Assembly: GCA_916613615.1 (NCBI GenBank)
Contig: OU744728.1
Location: forward strand, 31,441,950 to 31,505,949
DNA from: Steromphala cineraria
Lineage: Eukaryota > Mollusca > Gastropoda > Trochida > Trochidae
Direction: 5' to 3'
DNA: 64,000 nt
Every line of letters begins with the position of its first letter. Position 1 is the stretch's first letter. Shown one piece after another: positions 41,250 through 52,318 of this stretch. The position numbers and the translations under genes are program-made. The notes below the pieces were generated by a model. That model did no database searches. It was not told the DNA's origin and saw only the letters and a list, made by a program, of their open reading frames with translations.

Positions 41250-42352
41250 CCCCAAAATAAATGTTTTTCCACATACCTGAAAAGTTGTGTGTAAACTCTT
41301 TGGCCAATGAAGATTCTTAATTGTAGATTTGGTTACCCCATGACCCCAAATGGCGTCACAGGGGTCAAAAGCTTAATAACCTATTTTCATCTTCTTCTCC
41401 AGTTCCAAAAGACCTAGAGAGCTGAAAAGTTGTGAGTAGACTCCTTGGCCAGTGAGGATTCTAAATTGTAGATTTCGAGACCCCATGACCCCCAATGAGG
41501 TCACAGGGGTCAAAACTTTAAAATCCTATTTTCTTCTTCTTCTCCAGTTTCAAAAGGTCTAGAGAGCTGAAGAGTTGTGAGTAGACTCCTTGGCCAGTGA
41601 GGATTCTAAAATGTAGATTTCGAGACCCCAAGACCAAAAATGGGGTCACAGGGGTCAAAAGCTTAAAAACCTATTTTCATCTTCTCCAGTTCAAGAAGTT
41701 TAGAGACCTGAAAAGTTGTGTGTAAACTCTTTGGCCAATGAAGATTCTTAATTGTAGATTTGGTTACCCCATGACCCCAAATGGGTTAACAGGGGTCAAA
41801 AGCTTCAAAACCTATTTTCATCTTCTTCTCCAGTTCCAAAAGACCTAGAGAGCTGAAAAGTTGTGAGTAGACTCCTTGGCCAGTGAGGATTCTAAATTGT
41901 AGATTTCGTGACCCCATGACCCCCAATGAGGTCACAGGGGTCAAAACTTTAAAATCCTATTTTCTTCTTCTTCTTCAGTTCCAAGAGGCCTAGAGAGCTG
42001 AAGAGTTGTGAGTACACTCCTTGGCCAGTGAGGATTCTAAATTGTAGATTTCGAGACCCCATGACCCCCAATGAGGTCACAGGGGTCAAAACTTTAAAAT
42101 CCTATTTTCATCTTCTTCTACAGTTTTAAAAGGTCTAGAGAGCTGAAAAGTTGTGAGTAGACTCCTTGGCCGATGGGGGTTCTAAATTGTAGAATTCTTG
42201 ACCCCATGACCCCAAATGAGTTTGCAGGGATCAAAACCTTAAAATCTTATTTTCATCTTCTCCAGTTCCAAAAGGTCTAGAGAGCTGAGAAATTGTGAGT
42301 AGACTCCTTGGCCAGTGAGGATTCTGAATTGTAGATTTCGTGACCCCTCGTG
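41250..42352. repeat. 144-base tandem array, 8 units
   Basis: TTGGCCAGTGAGGATTCTAA-type anchors recur near 41301, 41446, 41592, 41729, 41876, 42022, 42168 and 42309. Each unit has CATCTTCTTCTCCAGTTCC, GACCTAGAGAGCTGAAAAG and a GACCCCATGACCCC-AATGAG segment. It is inverted relative to 25840-26300. It ends abruptly in the LINE fragment at 42353. Confidence 0.93.
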
Positions 42353-42359
42353 GAGGACT

Positions 42360-42595
42360 AAATTGATAAAATCTTTAGAAACTGTGTCGAAAGCTTTTTC
42401 GAAGTCAATGAGAATTAATAAGCCTTTCATATTTCTTGCTTTAGTTTCAAACATAACGTCATATAATATTCTTGTATTTTCGCTGATAGTTCTACCTGGG
42501 ATAAAACCTGTTTGATTTTCATGTATCAATAAATCCAAAATATTTTTTAAGCGGTTTGTAATACATGTGCTCATTATTTTATATACAGCATTCAT
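42360..42595 (-). pseudogene. L1/Tx1-type RT palm fragment
   Basis: ENQTGFIPGRTISENTRIL and GLLILIDFEKAFDTVSKDF (catalytic Asp of motif A) are clear. The frame then runs into the tandem array at about 42352, where translation becomes meaningless. The FADD motif is missing. Confidence 0.85.
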
Positions 42596-42632
42596 TTACC
42601 AGCCTTGGGTATGCAGGTTATCACCCCTCTTT

Positions 42633-43214
42633 TTATTGTAATAGATAATTCCTTCCTGGCAGAAATCTCACTAACAAATCTGAAAATCCACCCCTTAAGG
42701 TCTTTCCAGAAGAATGAACAAAATCAATAGGGAATCCATCTATTCCATGACTTTTGTTATTTTTCATGTTTTTCACTGCAAATGTAATCTCATCAATGTT
42801 GATATCTTCATCAAGTTCTTTCTTTAGTTTAGCATTTAATGATGGTGTCTTAACATGATCTAAGTTTATATTATCATTTAGATCATCATTTGATGAATAG
42901 AGTTTCTTATAAAATGTTCTTAGTTGTTTTAAGATAGAAGTGCAATCTGTTATCGCCTCATGTTTATCAGTGAGAATCTTGTTTATAGAGTTGCTTACAT
43001 AAGTTCTTTTTTCTAGATTACAGAAGTATTTTGTAGGTTTTTCTCCCTCTTCATACCATAAAATCCTATTTCTAATTTGAATACCTTTTAATTCCTCTTC
43101 TTTTATCTGTTCCAGTTCAATCTTATATTTCGAGAGTTCAGAAAGCTGCGATTCATCTATATTTTGAAAGTTTTGTCTTATATTGTCTTCACAGTCTTTA
43201 ATTTTTTGTTCCAA
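42633..43214 (-). pseudogene. L1/Tx1-type linker and pre-RT
   Basis: The 193-residue ORF has a coiled-coil-like charged start, then IRNRILWYEEGEKPTKYFCN, the motif conserved between endonuclease and RT of L1/Tx1 LINEs, and FAVKNMKNNKSHGIDGFPID at the RT entrance. It frameshifts before the palm. Confidence 0.82.
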
Positions 43215-43233
43215 TTCTGTTGTCTTATCATTT

Positions 43234-43915
43234 CTATCTTTTTTTCAGAAAAGATGCAAAAGATATACTTTTCCCTCTAACTTTCATAAGAAAGGTTTCC
43301 AAAAATAAACTATCACTAATTGTTAATTTTACCTTATCATAGTTTTCGTTAACATTAGTTATTTCTGATACATCATTTTCAGAATATTCATATACTGTTT
43401 CTTTCAAAATTGTCCTAATCAATTTGGGGTATTCAGGTTGAAGGAGTAATGAGGTATTGAATTTCCAATAGCCTTTTCCTCTGCTTTGGTTGATAGTGTT
43501 TGAAAGAGTTAGAGATATGGCAGAATGATCAGATTTATACCCTGGTAAAATATCAGAATCCAAAGTGATATCAAATATATCTTGTGAAATGGGGAAAAAA
43601 ATCAAGTCTAGCTTGTTTCTTTGGATTCTTCTTCCACCATGTAAATGTTTTGGTTAGTTTATTTAAATCCCTCCATACATCAAGTAGATCATAATTTTCT
43701 ATGTTTTTTAAGACAATTTCTCTACCTTTAAGATTATTTAAATGTTTATAATTTTCTAGGTCAATTGAGGTGTCCAAAACAAGATTCCAGTCTCCTACAA
43801 TTACCAATGAATGATTGTCAAAGGAAAATATTTTTTTAAATAGTTTGATATAAAAATTTGGGTCATCAGTGTTTGGTCCGTATAGGTTTGTTAATGTAAA
43901 TCTTTTGCCTTCCAC
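43234..43915 (-). pseudogene. L1/Tx1-type endonuclease, frameshifted
   Basis: The ORF 43915-43571 opens MEGKRFTLTNLYGPNTDDPN and includes LVIVGDWNLVLDTSIDLENY, the endonuclease GDWN active-site motif, then TFTWWKK and RLDFF. The ORF 43605-43234 continues with IFFPISQDIFDITLDSDILP then GYKSDHSAISLTL, which carries the catalytic SDH triad segment. The two overlap by one frameshift at the RLDFF motif. The residues for catalysis are visible in both parts. Confidence 0.85.
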
Positions 43916-44100
43916 AGTAATGTCAGCAATAATGAAATTACCTTCATCATCCTCAATAGTTCTATGAATCTATATATCTATATCATTATTAAAAAGGATT
44001 GCAACCCCCCTAGAATTAGATCTGAAAGGAGCAATAGTGGAATTTAGTCCCCATTCATTTTTCATGTTATTAATGTAAAGTGTATATCTTGTAAGCAAAT

Positions 44101-44447
44101 AATTGAGTAACCGATGGGAAGGGTTGCTATATGAAGAAAGAATTTGTCAGGTCTGCGATTATCATACCGTCGAAGATGAATATCACTTTTGCATAATCTG
44201 CCCAGCTTATCATACATTTAGAATATCATATCTACCAAACCAATGCCTTGCCAATGTAAACATTTTTATCTTTTATGAACTTTTATCAAGTACACATAAT
44301 ACTATTATCTATAACTTAGCACAATTTATGAACAATGCACTTGTCAAAAGAAAGACAATCCTTGATGTATAAATCCGCTAAATAATGTATTTATTTTTGT
44401 ACATGGGCCAATGGCCTTTATACCGAAATAAACAATTTTATTTGACC
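44101..44447 (+). mobile_element. LINE family II, 3' end fragment
   Basis: The plus ORF 44103-44372 gives EERICQVCDYHTVEDEYHFC with IICPAYHTFR, the C-terminal Cys/His motif. It is followed by ACATGGGCCAATGGCCTTTA and AATAAACAATTTTATTT. This is equivalent to 51100-51145 and, inverted, 11930-12222. It is 5'-truncated at the border with the L1-like fragment. Confidence 0.8.
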
Positions 44448-44454
44448 AATATTT

Positions 44455-44880
44455 CTGCATTGCTTTGAGACATTAAAAACTGTTCCGTTTAGGTTTATAG
44501 AGCTTGGAATGGGGTTTGACTTGAGTACTTTAGAAGGGCATATGAATAAGATTTCCGTTTTGGTATCGTTGAACTGCAGGTTATTGATGGTCATCCATGT
44601 TTTTAAGTCAGAGATACATGATTCTGTAGAGGATATGGCACTTTGAAGATCGCACAGATTGAAAGAAAGGATAAGTTGAACGTCATCTGCAAAAGATTCG
44701 TGTGATAGTGGAGAAGAGTCAATTATTGTGGAGATTGGTCGAGTGTACATGATAAATAAGACGGTGCCTAATACCGATCGTTGTGGAACACCATATTTCA
44801 GTTGAACTGGCTGAGAGAAGAGTCCATTTATTTTAACTTTCTGGGTGCGAGAAGAGAGATACGAGGCAAACCATGGGAAG
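44455..44880 (-). pseudogene. CR1/Jockey-like RT fragment
   Basis: The minus ORF from about 44880 reads FPWFASYLSSRTQKVKINGL, YGVPQRSVLGTVLFIMYTRP, then HESFADDVQLILSF (FADD catalytic pair) and DLKTWMTINNLQFNDTKTEI. GVPQGS-type Gly is replaced by Arg (GVPQRS). Both ends are cut by neighbouring elements: the Gypsy element at 44881 and LINE II at 44447. Confidence 0.85.
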
Positions 44881-45360
44881 ACTGATGCTGAGCACTTAGA
44901 CAACCTTGAGGAGGTACTGAAAAGACTTTCTGACAGAGGACTGAAGGGTAATTTGAAGAAATGTTCATTCTTTGAGAAAGAAGTCGTCTATTGTGGTCAC
45001 AAGATTGATAAACATGGAAAACACAAGACTGAAGAAAAGGTGGAAGCAGTTCTCAACATACCAGTTCCAGAAAACGTGAGTCAAGTTAGATCTGTTCTTG
45101 GACTTGTAAATTACTGCCATAAGTTCCTCCCAAATATTTCTACTGTTTTGAGACCATTAAATCAGTTACTTGAGAAAAATAACAAGTGGGAATGGACAAG
45201 GGAATGTCAGAAATCTTTTGATAAAGTCAAGAAGATGATGTCTTCATATGATGTTCTTGTACATTATGATGCAAAACTACCATTGAAGTTAGCATGTGAT
45301 GCCTCACCATTTGGACTTGGCAGTGTCTTGTCACATGTGATGCCAGATGGAAGAGAGTGA
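44881..45360 (+). pseudogene. Gypsy RT thumb and RNase H start
   Basis: Open for 160 codons: HLDNLEEVLKRLSDRGLKGN, KKCSFFEKEVVYCGHKI and VLGLVNYCHKFLPN (RT thumb), then LKLACDASPFGLGSVLSHV, the first RNase H Asp motif. A TGA at 45358 ends the frame; after it PIAYASRSLTSA continues in the same frame. Confidence 0.87.
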
Positions 45361-45720
45361 CCGATCGCCTACGCTTCAAGATCTTTGACAAGTGCTTAGA
45401 AGAACTATGCCCAGATTGACAAGGAGGCCTTAGCTCTTGTTTTGGGGGAGGGGGGGGGGGGGGGGGTGAAGAAATTTCACAGCTACCTTTTTGGAAGGAC
45501 CTTCACTCTTGTGACAGACCACCAACCGCTCTTGTCAATATTTCATCCACAGAAGGGACTACCGGCGACGACAGCTGCTAGACTGCAAAGGTATGCCATA
45601 TTCTTGTCAGGGTACACATATGATATTCAGTACAAGAGTAGGCCAGAAACATACAAATATACAAATGCTGACAGTTTGTACAAGATCCGATTGAAATATT
45701 TCATCTTTCACAGTTTAATG
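45361..45720 (+). pseudogene. Gypsy RNase H remainder, with poly-G expansion
   Basis: KNYAQIDKEALALV is followed by a run of 5 G, A and 17 G (45444-45466) where only a GG-GTG Gly-Val is expected before KKFHSYLFGRTFTLVTDHQP. Then LLSIFHPQKGLPATTAARLQ and RYAIFLSGYTYDIQYK complete the domain. A stop interrupts the beginning (LTSA then stop). The G-run shifts the frame. Confidence 0.83.
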
Positions 45721-45722
45721 TC

Positions 45723-46480
45723 TTGCCTGTCAATGACAACACTGTACGCGAAGAAACTCTTCGTGATAAGACTTTATCTCGTGTCTATGAATTTGCCATG
45801 AATGGGTGGAACAGTGAACATTCCATAAATTCAGATCTCAAACCATATAGCATGCGGAAGTCAGAATTACCAGTTTACCAAGGATGTTTAATGTGGGGAA
45901 TTCGTGTGATTGTTCCAGAGAAGCTGCGGGCACAAGTTCTCGATGCACTCCATTGTGGACATCTTTGAATCGTGAAAATGAAGAGTCTTGCAAGAGGCTA
46001 CGTATGGTGGCCTGGTATCGACAAAGACACGGACGAAAACTGTCGACAATGTCTTGGTTGCAGAGACGTACAGACTATGCCGAGACAAGCACATCTACAC
46101 CATTGGGAGTATCCTACTTCTCCGTGGTACAGAATCCATGTCGATAGTTGACATTCACTCAAAGTGGCCTGAGGTAATATGTACTAACTCTACAACTTCA
46201 GCTTAAACCATTGAGATTTTACGGACAATCGCAATGGTCTACCCGTTCAGTTGGTGAGTGACAATGGTCCGCAATTTATTTCAAGTGAATTCAAGCATTT
46301 TATTGAACAAAATGGAATTCAACACATTACATCTGCTCCTTAACATCCTGCTACTAACGGGCTTTCTGAGAGATCTGTTCAAACTTTCAAGAGAGCATTA
46401 AAGTCTATGAAGAACAAGAAACTGTCAAATTTCGTACTCATGTACAGAAATACAGCACATTCTACAACTGGACTACTAGA
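45723..46480 (+). pseudogene. Gypsy integrase, frameshifted
   Basis: The zinc-binding part ends VPEKLRAQVLDALHCGHL, then a stop and IVKMKSLARGYVWWPGIDKD, DENCRQCLGC (H2C2). In the core, SIVDIHSKWPEV carries the first Asp, VSDNGPQFISSEFKHF the second, and NGLSERSVQTFKRA the Glu. A TAA replaces a codon in SAP-stop-HPATNG (about 46341). A stretch between the first and second Asp is shortened. Confidence 0.85.
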
Positions 46481-46509
46481 AATCTACGATCCCGACTAGA
46501 CTGTCTGAA

Positions 46510-46869
46510 ACCCAACGTTGTCAATGAAGTTCGTTTAAAACAAGTACAGAATCAATATGCACAGAAGTCTCATCTTCGCAACTTGATTCCTGGACAACCA
46601 GTTTTAGCTAGGAACTATAGTGGTCAAAAGAAGTGGGACCAGGACCAGTTTCATACGCCATTGATGTTCCAGATGGTGTCATTCGTCGTCATATCGACCA
46701 AATTTGTGAATCTGTACCAACGTCAGTTGTACCTAGTTTAGATACTGTTGATCCAGATATAACAGTACCTACAGACCTGAGCAATTCTACTACTTGTTCA
46801 TCTGCTGATATGCCTGTTGTCAGCACTCCATCTACCATCCCAGCTGAATCATCTACTCTGAGACGATAA
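46510..46869 (+). pseudogene. Gypsy Pol C-terminal tail
   Basis: The segments NVVNEVRLKQVQNQYAQKS and LIPGQPVLARNYSGQKKW, then GPVSYAIDVPDGVIRRHIDQ, match the post-integrase tail with its SH3-like fold. The rest is Ser/Thr/Pro-rich and ends near a VRVRRVPDRFNP motif after a stop at 46869. Confidence 0.75.
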
Positions 46870-46958
46870 CCGGTGCGAGTCAGAAGAGTCCCTGACCGAT
46901 TCAATCCATGAACTTTAAAATGTCGAATTTCAGCCGTTAAAATCTAGTGGGGAGGAAT

Positions 46959-47105
46959 GTTATATATGAAGATTAAGCGTTATGCAGATATTTTATGTCC
47001 GCCTTAATACCGGAAACGCGCAATCGCATTTTGCTGATGTAACCAGTCCTGTGAATAAACGTTAGTTCGTTGCTGTCCGCTGTGGTCGTTTATTGATTGA
47101 ACCCC
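46959..47105 (+). repeat. 3' LTR (right edge uncertain)
   Basis: It starts TGTTATATATGAAGATTAAG directly after the polypurine tract and holds GTGAATAAACGTTAGTTCG (AATAAA at about 47053). The end near ACCCCA (47105) is a guess, as there is no second LTR for comparison. Confidence 0.55.
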
Positions 47106-47884
47106 AAATGTTAGTATGAAGTACAAACACAACACAATTATTCATGCCACACAATTATTTACTTCTATTTACATCGTGATAAGATGAATTTTGGAAACGA
47201 GTTCCCACTCATTTTGGTGCCATAAGGGAACTGATGGAAATGGGATCAGAATAATTTAGTTTTACGATTCCTTCCATTTATGTTACATTGTGATGTGACT
47301 AAGAGGGCCCATATTTGAAATATCTTACAAAAAACACTCTTTTACCACCAGTTCATAAAAAGTAAGTTAACTGCAGATTTTTGACGGAAACATATTTATT
47401 ACATCAACAGTGAAATGTTTTTCTATTTTTTTAATTGTTGAAATAGAATTATGTTATTGGTTCATTTCTTTCAATATCTAATAAAATAAGGGCACCTGTT
47501 AACAGTATTTGTTTTCACAATAAATTTTATTGACCAACCTTGTTTGACTTCCCGATATCGAAAATGCCGATGTCTCACTATGTGGACCTTCTAAAACCAT
47601 TTCATATATTAGATTATAAACTTTAAGTGACGTCAGTTAATTGTTCTTTGAAGTCTTTATATATCTTAATACGGCAAGGGAATTATCCGAGTAATGTCCC
47701 CCGGATGCAGGTTATTATCACCATAGTCGCCCTGCACAAGGCAGGATATTATCATGATATATCCCTCTTCAAATAATTATTTCCGAGCGATGTAATTGAT
47801 GATTTTTGTTGTTGATACTTTACGGCATCCTCTGTTCTTTCCCATCCGTTACCGGTTATTGGTTATATCAATGTTATTATAACT
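47106..47884. other. No gene recognised
   Basis: AT-rich, with no motif-bearing ORF. Confidence 0.4.
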
Positions 47885-47999
47885 AGACATGGTCCGTGGG
47901 CATTAATAAGAATAAAGGATGTTTGCTCTCGTGATTTGCCCGTGAAAAAATTCCGCGGGCAACATCCTTTATTATTAAAAATGCCTGGGGACCATGTCT
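47885..47999. repeat. Palindromic MITE, 115 bases
   Basis: Left arm AGACATGGTCC, GGCATTAATAAG and AATAAAGGATGTTTGC pairs with right arm GGGCAACATCCTTTATTATT and GGGGACCATGTCT, around a 30-base centre. Confidence 0.85.
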
Positions 48000-48595
48000 T
48001 ATCCATGACATAACACTACATAGTTCAACTGAAGCCTGCTTCATTCGTTTGGCGTACCTGATAGATAAATTATTGTTCATTGATTGCGGAAAATCTGACA
48101 CCAACTTCAAACACACTCTTCTTTGCATGTCATCACAAGATATATAATGTTATTGATGATTTGAAAAATAATGCATTTCAACACAAAACATACAAAGCGA
48201 GGACGTTTTTAATTATTTTCAAGGTCGATATTTATTTTGTACCATAAAATCATATCATAAGGAAAATTTAACTTACTTAATAGGGCAATTTTAGCAAATA
48301 AATATATATAAATGACAAGTTTCACTACTGACGAGTTTTAAAAATCTTTGCGGTACAAGACAAGACGAATTTCAGCGTTCAATTAGAAATAGATTCAATG
48401 ATATAAACAAGAGTAATAACAACATAATGTGAAGGGAGATAAATACATTAAAATTCACCCATAAATCAAACAATATCAGCCCTGGGGATTGGTATTTACA
48501 TTTCCAGAAACTATTAAACTCCTCTATTTCAAAAATCGTCAATTGAAGGTGATGTCGCTTTGTATATGTTTGAGCATGACGGTGAAGTTGTGAAG
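48000..48595. other. No gene recognised
   Basis: The minus ORF 48728-48372 overlaps the LINE start and lacks motifs. Confidence 0.4.
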
Positions 48596-48619
48596 CATGT
48601 GAACTTGGATTTCCTGAGG

Positions 48620-49497
48620 ATGTGAACATAGAAATATTAAATGATGAAGTAAAGTTTACCATAATGAATATGAAATCAAATAAAGCGCCAGGTTGTGATG
48701 GGTTGCTTTCGGAACTTTTTTTCTCCAAACTTTCTTGATGTCATTGTGCCGATATGTGTGAAACTGTTTAACGAAATTATGAAGTCTGGTGTTTATTCAG
48801 AAGCATGGTGCCGAGCAGTTATATGCCCATTATATAAAGATGGTAATAAGAATAGTGTAAATAATTACAGAGGCATATCTTTATTACCTGTTGTAGGGAA
48901 AATATTCACCCAAGTTATAATAAATCGTCTTCAAAAGTCTGATGAAAATAATTTCATATACGAGAACCAGTTTGGTTTCGGAAAAGGCCGTTCAACTGTT
49001 GACAGTGTTTTTACTTTTTACGAAATGATACAGAAATATTTGTCAAAATTATAATGTGGAAGATTTTATTTAATTATTTGTATTATTTTATTAGTAAGGC
49101 GTTCGACTGTGTTGATGACAACTTTCTCTGGCATCGACTTATGAAATACGACATTCATGGACATATATACTAAGGATTTTGCGAGACATGTTTTCGAAAC
49201 TTAAATCCTGTACGAGAACGGATTATGGATTGACATAATATTTTAACTGCTGTATTGGAACACGACAAGGATGTATGGTCATCCCCACTCTATATTGTTT
49301 TTTTTCATAAATGAACTTGTCACCGAAGTCAATCAAGCAAACTGCCGTGGAATATTTATTGTTATTATGTTCCTTGTTACCAGCACACGCTGATGACGTG
49401 CCCAAGGCTTCTGATAGCACTGGGAGACTTCAAGAACAAATAAACTGTATCAGTGAATTTTGCAATAAGTGGGGACTTTCTTTAAACATGGGAAAAT
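48620..49497 (+). pseudogene. LINE II RT, first half
   Basis: ILNDEVKFTIMNMKSNKAPG with CDGLLSELFF leads in, then the ORF 48695-49054 gives SEAWCRAVICPLYKDGNKNS and NNYRGISLLPVVGKIFTQVI then FGFGKGRSTVDSVFTFYEM. After a break come KAFDCVDDNFLWHRL (motif A, first Asp missing in the break) and GCMVIPTL-like and FLINELVTEVNQA. The FADD site is replaced by ADDVPKASDST in the 49311-49499 frame. It ends CNKWGLSLNMGK where the repeat begins. Confidence 0.8.
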
Positions 49498-49530
49498 AGA
49501 AAAATATTTATAGTCGCAAAGCGACGACAA

Positions 49531-50455
49531 CAGGATTCAGTCGAAAATCTAACATATTGATTACACAGATGATAATGTCATCTATCATTCTTGAAAGTTT
49601 CATGAAAATATCATTACAAGATAAGGTACAGCAGCATTGGAAATGATCATTTACATTATTCTGTCGAAGCTGACCCCATGTAAGGAAAATGTGTTATGGC
49701 GACCGGAAATGACTGTTCGCGATAAACATCATGTCTAACTGTCATGCAAAAATCATGAAATTCGTCGGTCAGGTTATTGAGTTATCTGCCCTTGAAAATT
49801 AGATTTTTTTAGAAAATTGGAAACTTTGAAAGGCTGCTGCAAGAAAACTATTTTGAATATTTTCATTCTATAACAAACAATGTTTTTGGACAATGTCTTA
49901 GCTACATTATGTGTAAATTTCAGTTTTCTGGTATCAGTAGTTACCGAGTGGTAAATCACAAAGTGTTCATGGGGTCAGACTTTTGTATAATGTGCTTAAA
50001 ATCAAGATATAGGCCAAACCATGTGACCTACAAATTTGTCGTGATATGTTTTTTGTGTGCATTTTTTTTAATTGTGCATCCTATGAAAAAAGTTTTAGGT
50101 CTTTAAGTGCAATAAAAAAAAAATCAGTGTTATATTTTTGATTTTGGAATCGAACTGGACCTTTAATGAATGGGCCGATTTGACTGAAAAGCCTGGTGTC
50201 GCGTCCCCATAGTAAGGGTTATCATAATTATCACATATTTATAACGCGCTATGATCCATGTAGGCCATGCTCAAAGCGTACAAAGACTGTAAAGTTTGGT
50301 TAAATTTGAATCAGCCGTCTTGGCTGAAACTTGTTTACAATAATCTACGAATAATAATAATGATAAAAACCACGCAAAAACCAAACCAAAAACCAAAACC
50401 AAAACCCCAAGTCAATAACAATAAGGATTCAGCCTGAATGGCTAAATCCTTAATT
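49531..50455. repeat. Repeat family H, third copy, nested in LINE II
   Basis: It starts AGGATTCAGTC and has GACCGGAAATGACTGTTCGC as in the 30-32 kb units, a CAACCCATGTGACC-like equivalent, an AATAATAATAATG run and a terminal hairpin (arms AAGGATTCAGCC and GGCTAAATCCTT at 50422-50452). As in the other copies the start resembles the hairpin arm, but the hairpin sequence itself differs. Confidence 0.78.
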
Positions 50456-50465
50456 ACCTTCGGGA

Positions 50466-51003
50466 ATGGTAGACGTGTTTACAAGGCATTATGGACATTG
50501 GACTTACAGGGGAGAAAAGATTCAAACAGTTTCATTTTATAAATATCTCGGATTATTCTTCACTCCTAAATTAGTATGGACAAAAGGAGTTTCGATTTTA
50601 GCACAACAAGCGGAGAAAGTTTGCCTCAACATATATAAAATTCATAATTTTTCAGGAGCTCTCCAATAAAAAATTGCAAATAAGATGTTTGAAACCATGG
50701 TTTTGCCAATATTAAAATACCGAGCTGAAGTTTGGGGTTTTCAATATTATGAAACAATCGAGAAGGTAAGACTAAATATCATAAAAGGATACTGAATCTG
50801 CCAATAAATGCAAGTACCGATGCTGTCCTCGGGGAAACTGGAAGAACGCGGCTATATACTTATACACTTTTTTATAAAATGTATTAAATTTTGGACAAGA
50901 TTAATTTCTACGAACAGTGAACGCCTCCCTAAGGAAACTACTTTAATGTTGTATGGATTAGATGAAGCTGGTCGTGTAACTTGGGCTAGTTATATAACAA
51001 TCT
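50466..51003 (+). pseudogene. LINE II thumb and C-terminal part
   Basis: YRGEKIQTVSFYKYLGLFFT and VSILAQQAEKVCLNIYKI parallel NTKLETVNYYKYLGLTL and ILCKQAEKALYPIKKII in the copy at 12631-13665. Then MVLPILKYRAEVWGFQYYE in another frame, and FWTRLISTNSERLPKETTLM with LDEAGRVTWASYI. The zinc motif is missing. Confidence 0.8.
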
Positions 51004-51145
51004 AAAGAAATTTAGATCAACAGATTATATATTTTGTCATACTGTTTGACCTCATATAAACAACGAGTCAATTATTAATCAATAGTAGTATGTGTTATAT
51101 AACTATTTATTACGTTTTGTAACATTTGTATGTTTTATGGGCCAG

Positions 51146-51751
51146 TGGCCAAAAAAATCTTCTTCACAAATGATAAGTTTGAAGTATCCTTTCTACCCGT
51201 AGATTAAATCTCAGTTGCATATAGGCACTTGATCACAAACTAATTAAATGCTACTAAACAGTCAAATACTCGCCAAAATGGTCTGCGATACCAATCAATA
51301 AGTTACAAATATCAACATTGTATCAATTAGAGATAACTGAATGATTTAAACATAATGTCAATATCCAATAGTCAATTAACCTTACATTATTCTAAATCAT
51401 CTGTGAATGCATTCAAACGAACCCGTACCCTAATGTGTACTATTCAACTTTAAATTCCTAAAAAAGGTAGCGACAACTATGTTAACACCAAAATAATATT
51501 AAATGTGAAAAAAACTGAGGTAAGTTTCGAATCGATATTTTATTATTTATATTCGAAAATCATTCTACATCCCTTTAAGTACTGAGATATTATAACTGAA
51601 TTTGTCATTTGTTGCTTATGAAATGGAAACATGCATACTTATTCAACATGCTCCTTCAAAGTTTTCAGTAATATGTTAATATGTAGGTGAAAACGTAAAT
51701 CTAATGCCGGTCATATAAGAAGAGCGACTAGACGTTTCCTTTTGAGATATA
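51146..51751. other. No gene recognised
   Basis: AT-rich; nothing supportable. Confidence 0.4.
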
Positions 51752-52318
51752 CACTCAGGGGCAAAAGAAACGATACCAACTTTTCAATAGAGTACAAAAC
51801 AAAATCCTGTTGTAAATGAAATGCGACTACGAGCCCTTGTGATAGGCACATCAGTTGTGAAGAAGTACTCACAATTTCAAACATCAAAGTATAATACTTA
51901 TAATTGTATGACTGTTCAAATACACGAGGGGTCAAAAAACAGCTTTTTCGATTTTATTTTTGGTCATAATCTTTGGAATTGGAATAAAATAATTATGAAA
52001 TTTAAAAATCTACAAAATCCAAGATGATAAATAACCCTTGTAGAAGTTAATTTGTTCACGCATTTTGCCTGTATTTTGGATTAAAAACAAGAAATAGGGC
52101 CATTTTCACTATCCTATCTCGTCTATTAAGGAGATTTTTTAACAGCGTTTTTTGAAAGGCTTGTATTTCAAAAGAGTTAACATATATAGCTCTGAAATTA
52201 AAAACTTAGTTCAGTTAGCTCTTGAATACATGAATTAACCCTGTTTCAGCCGTAACTATCAATCGTAGATTAACCTATCATTCACTTTATATGGTTTCGT
52301 TTCTTTTGCCCCTGAGTG
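51752..52318. mobile_element. Mariner-like MITE, 567 bases
   Basis: It is flanked by TA (51750-51751, 52319-52320). Inverted ends CACTCAGGGGCAAAAGAAAC are perfect for at least 22 bases and then near-perfect. The interior has no transposase. The ends resemble those of the 1188-base Tc1-like elements (CACTGGGCAAAAAAAGAAAC), suggesting mobilisation by a related enzyme. Confidence 0.9.

Larger units (their letters stand above)
42353..44100 (-). mobile_element. L1/Tx1-type LINE fragment
   Basis: On the minus strand: endonuclease (about 44090-43240), linker and pre-RT (43214-42633), RT palm start (42595-42360). The 3' half of RT is absent; coding stops at the tandem array. Several frameshifts and one stop (NNDIDI then stop then IHRTIEDDEGN near 43970) mark it as dead. 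Confidence 0.82.
44881..47105 (+). mobile_element. Ty3/Gypsy element, 5'-truncated and decayed
   Basis: It holds, in order, RT thumb and connection, RNase H, H2C2 and integrase core, a C-terminal Pol tail, a polypurine tract (AGTGGGGAGGA at 46947-46957) and a 3' LTR start. Gag, protease and the RT palm are missing. Stops and frameshifts are present in every domain. It is a different lineage from the Gypsy element at 1-2523 (LTR TGTTATATATG versus TGTTATCC). Confidence 0.82.
48596..51145 (+). mobile_element. LINE family II, split by repeat family H
   Basis: Pre-RT and RT finger (48596-49054), palm remnants (49095-49497), an insertion (49531-50455), thumb (50466-50669), C-terminal part (50808-51003) and the 3' end with TATGGGCCAGTGGCC (51131-51145) run in order on the plus strand. 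It is related to the copy at 11889-14170. Many frameshifts. Confidence 0.82.
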
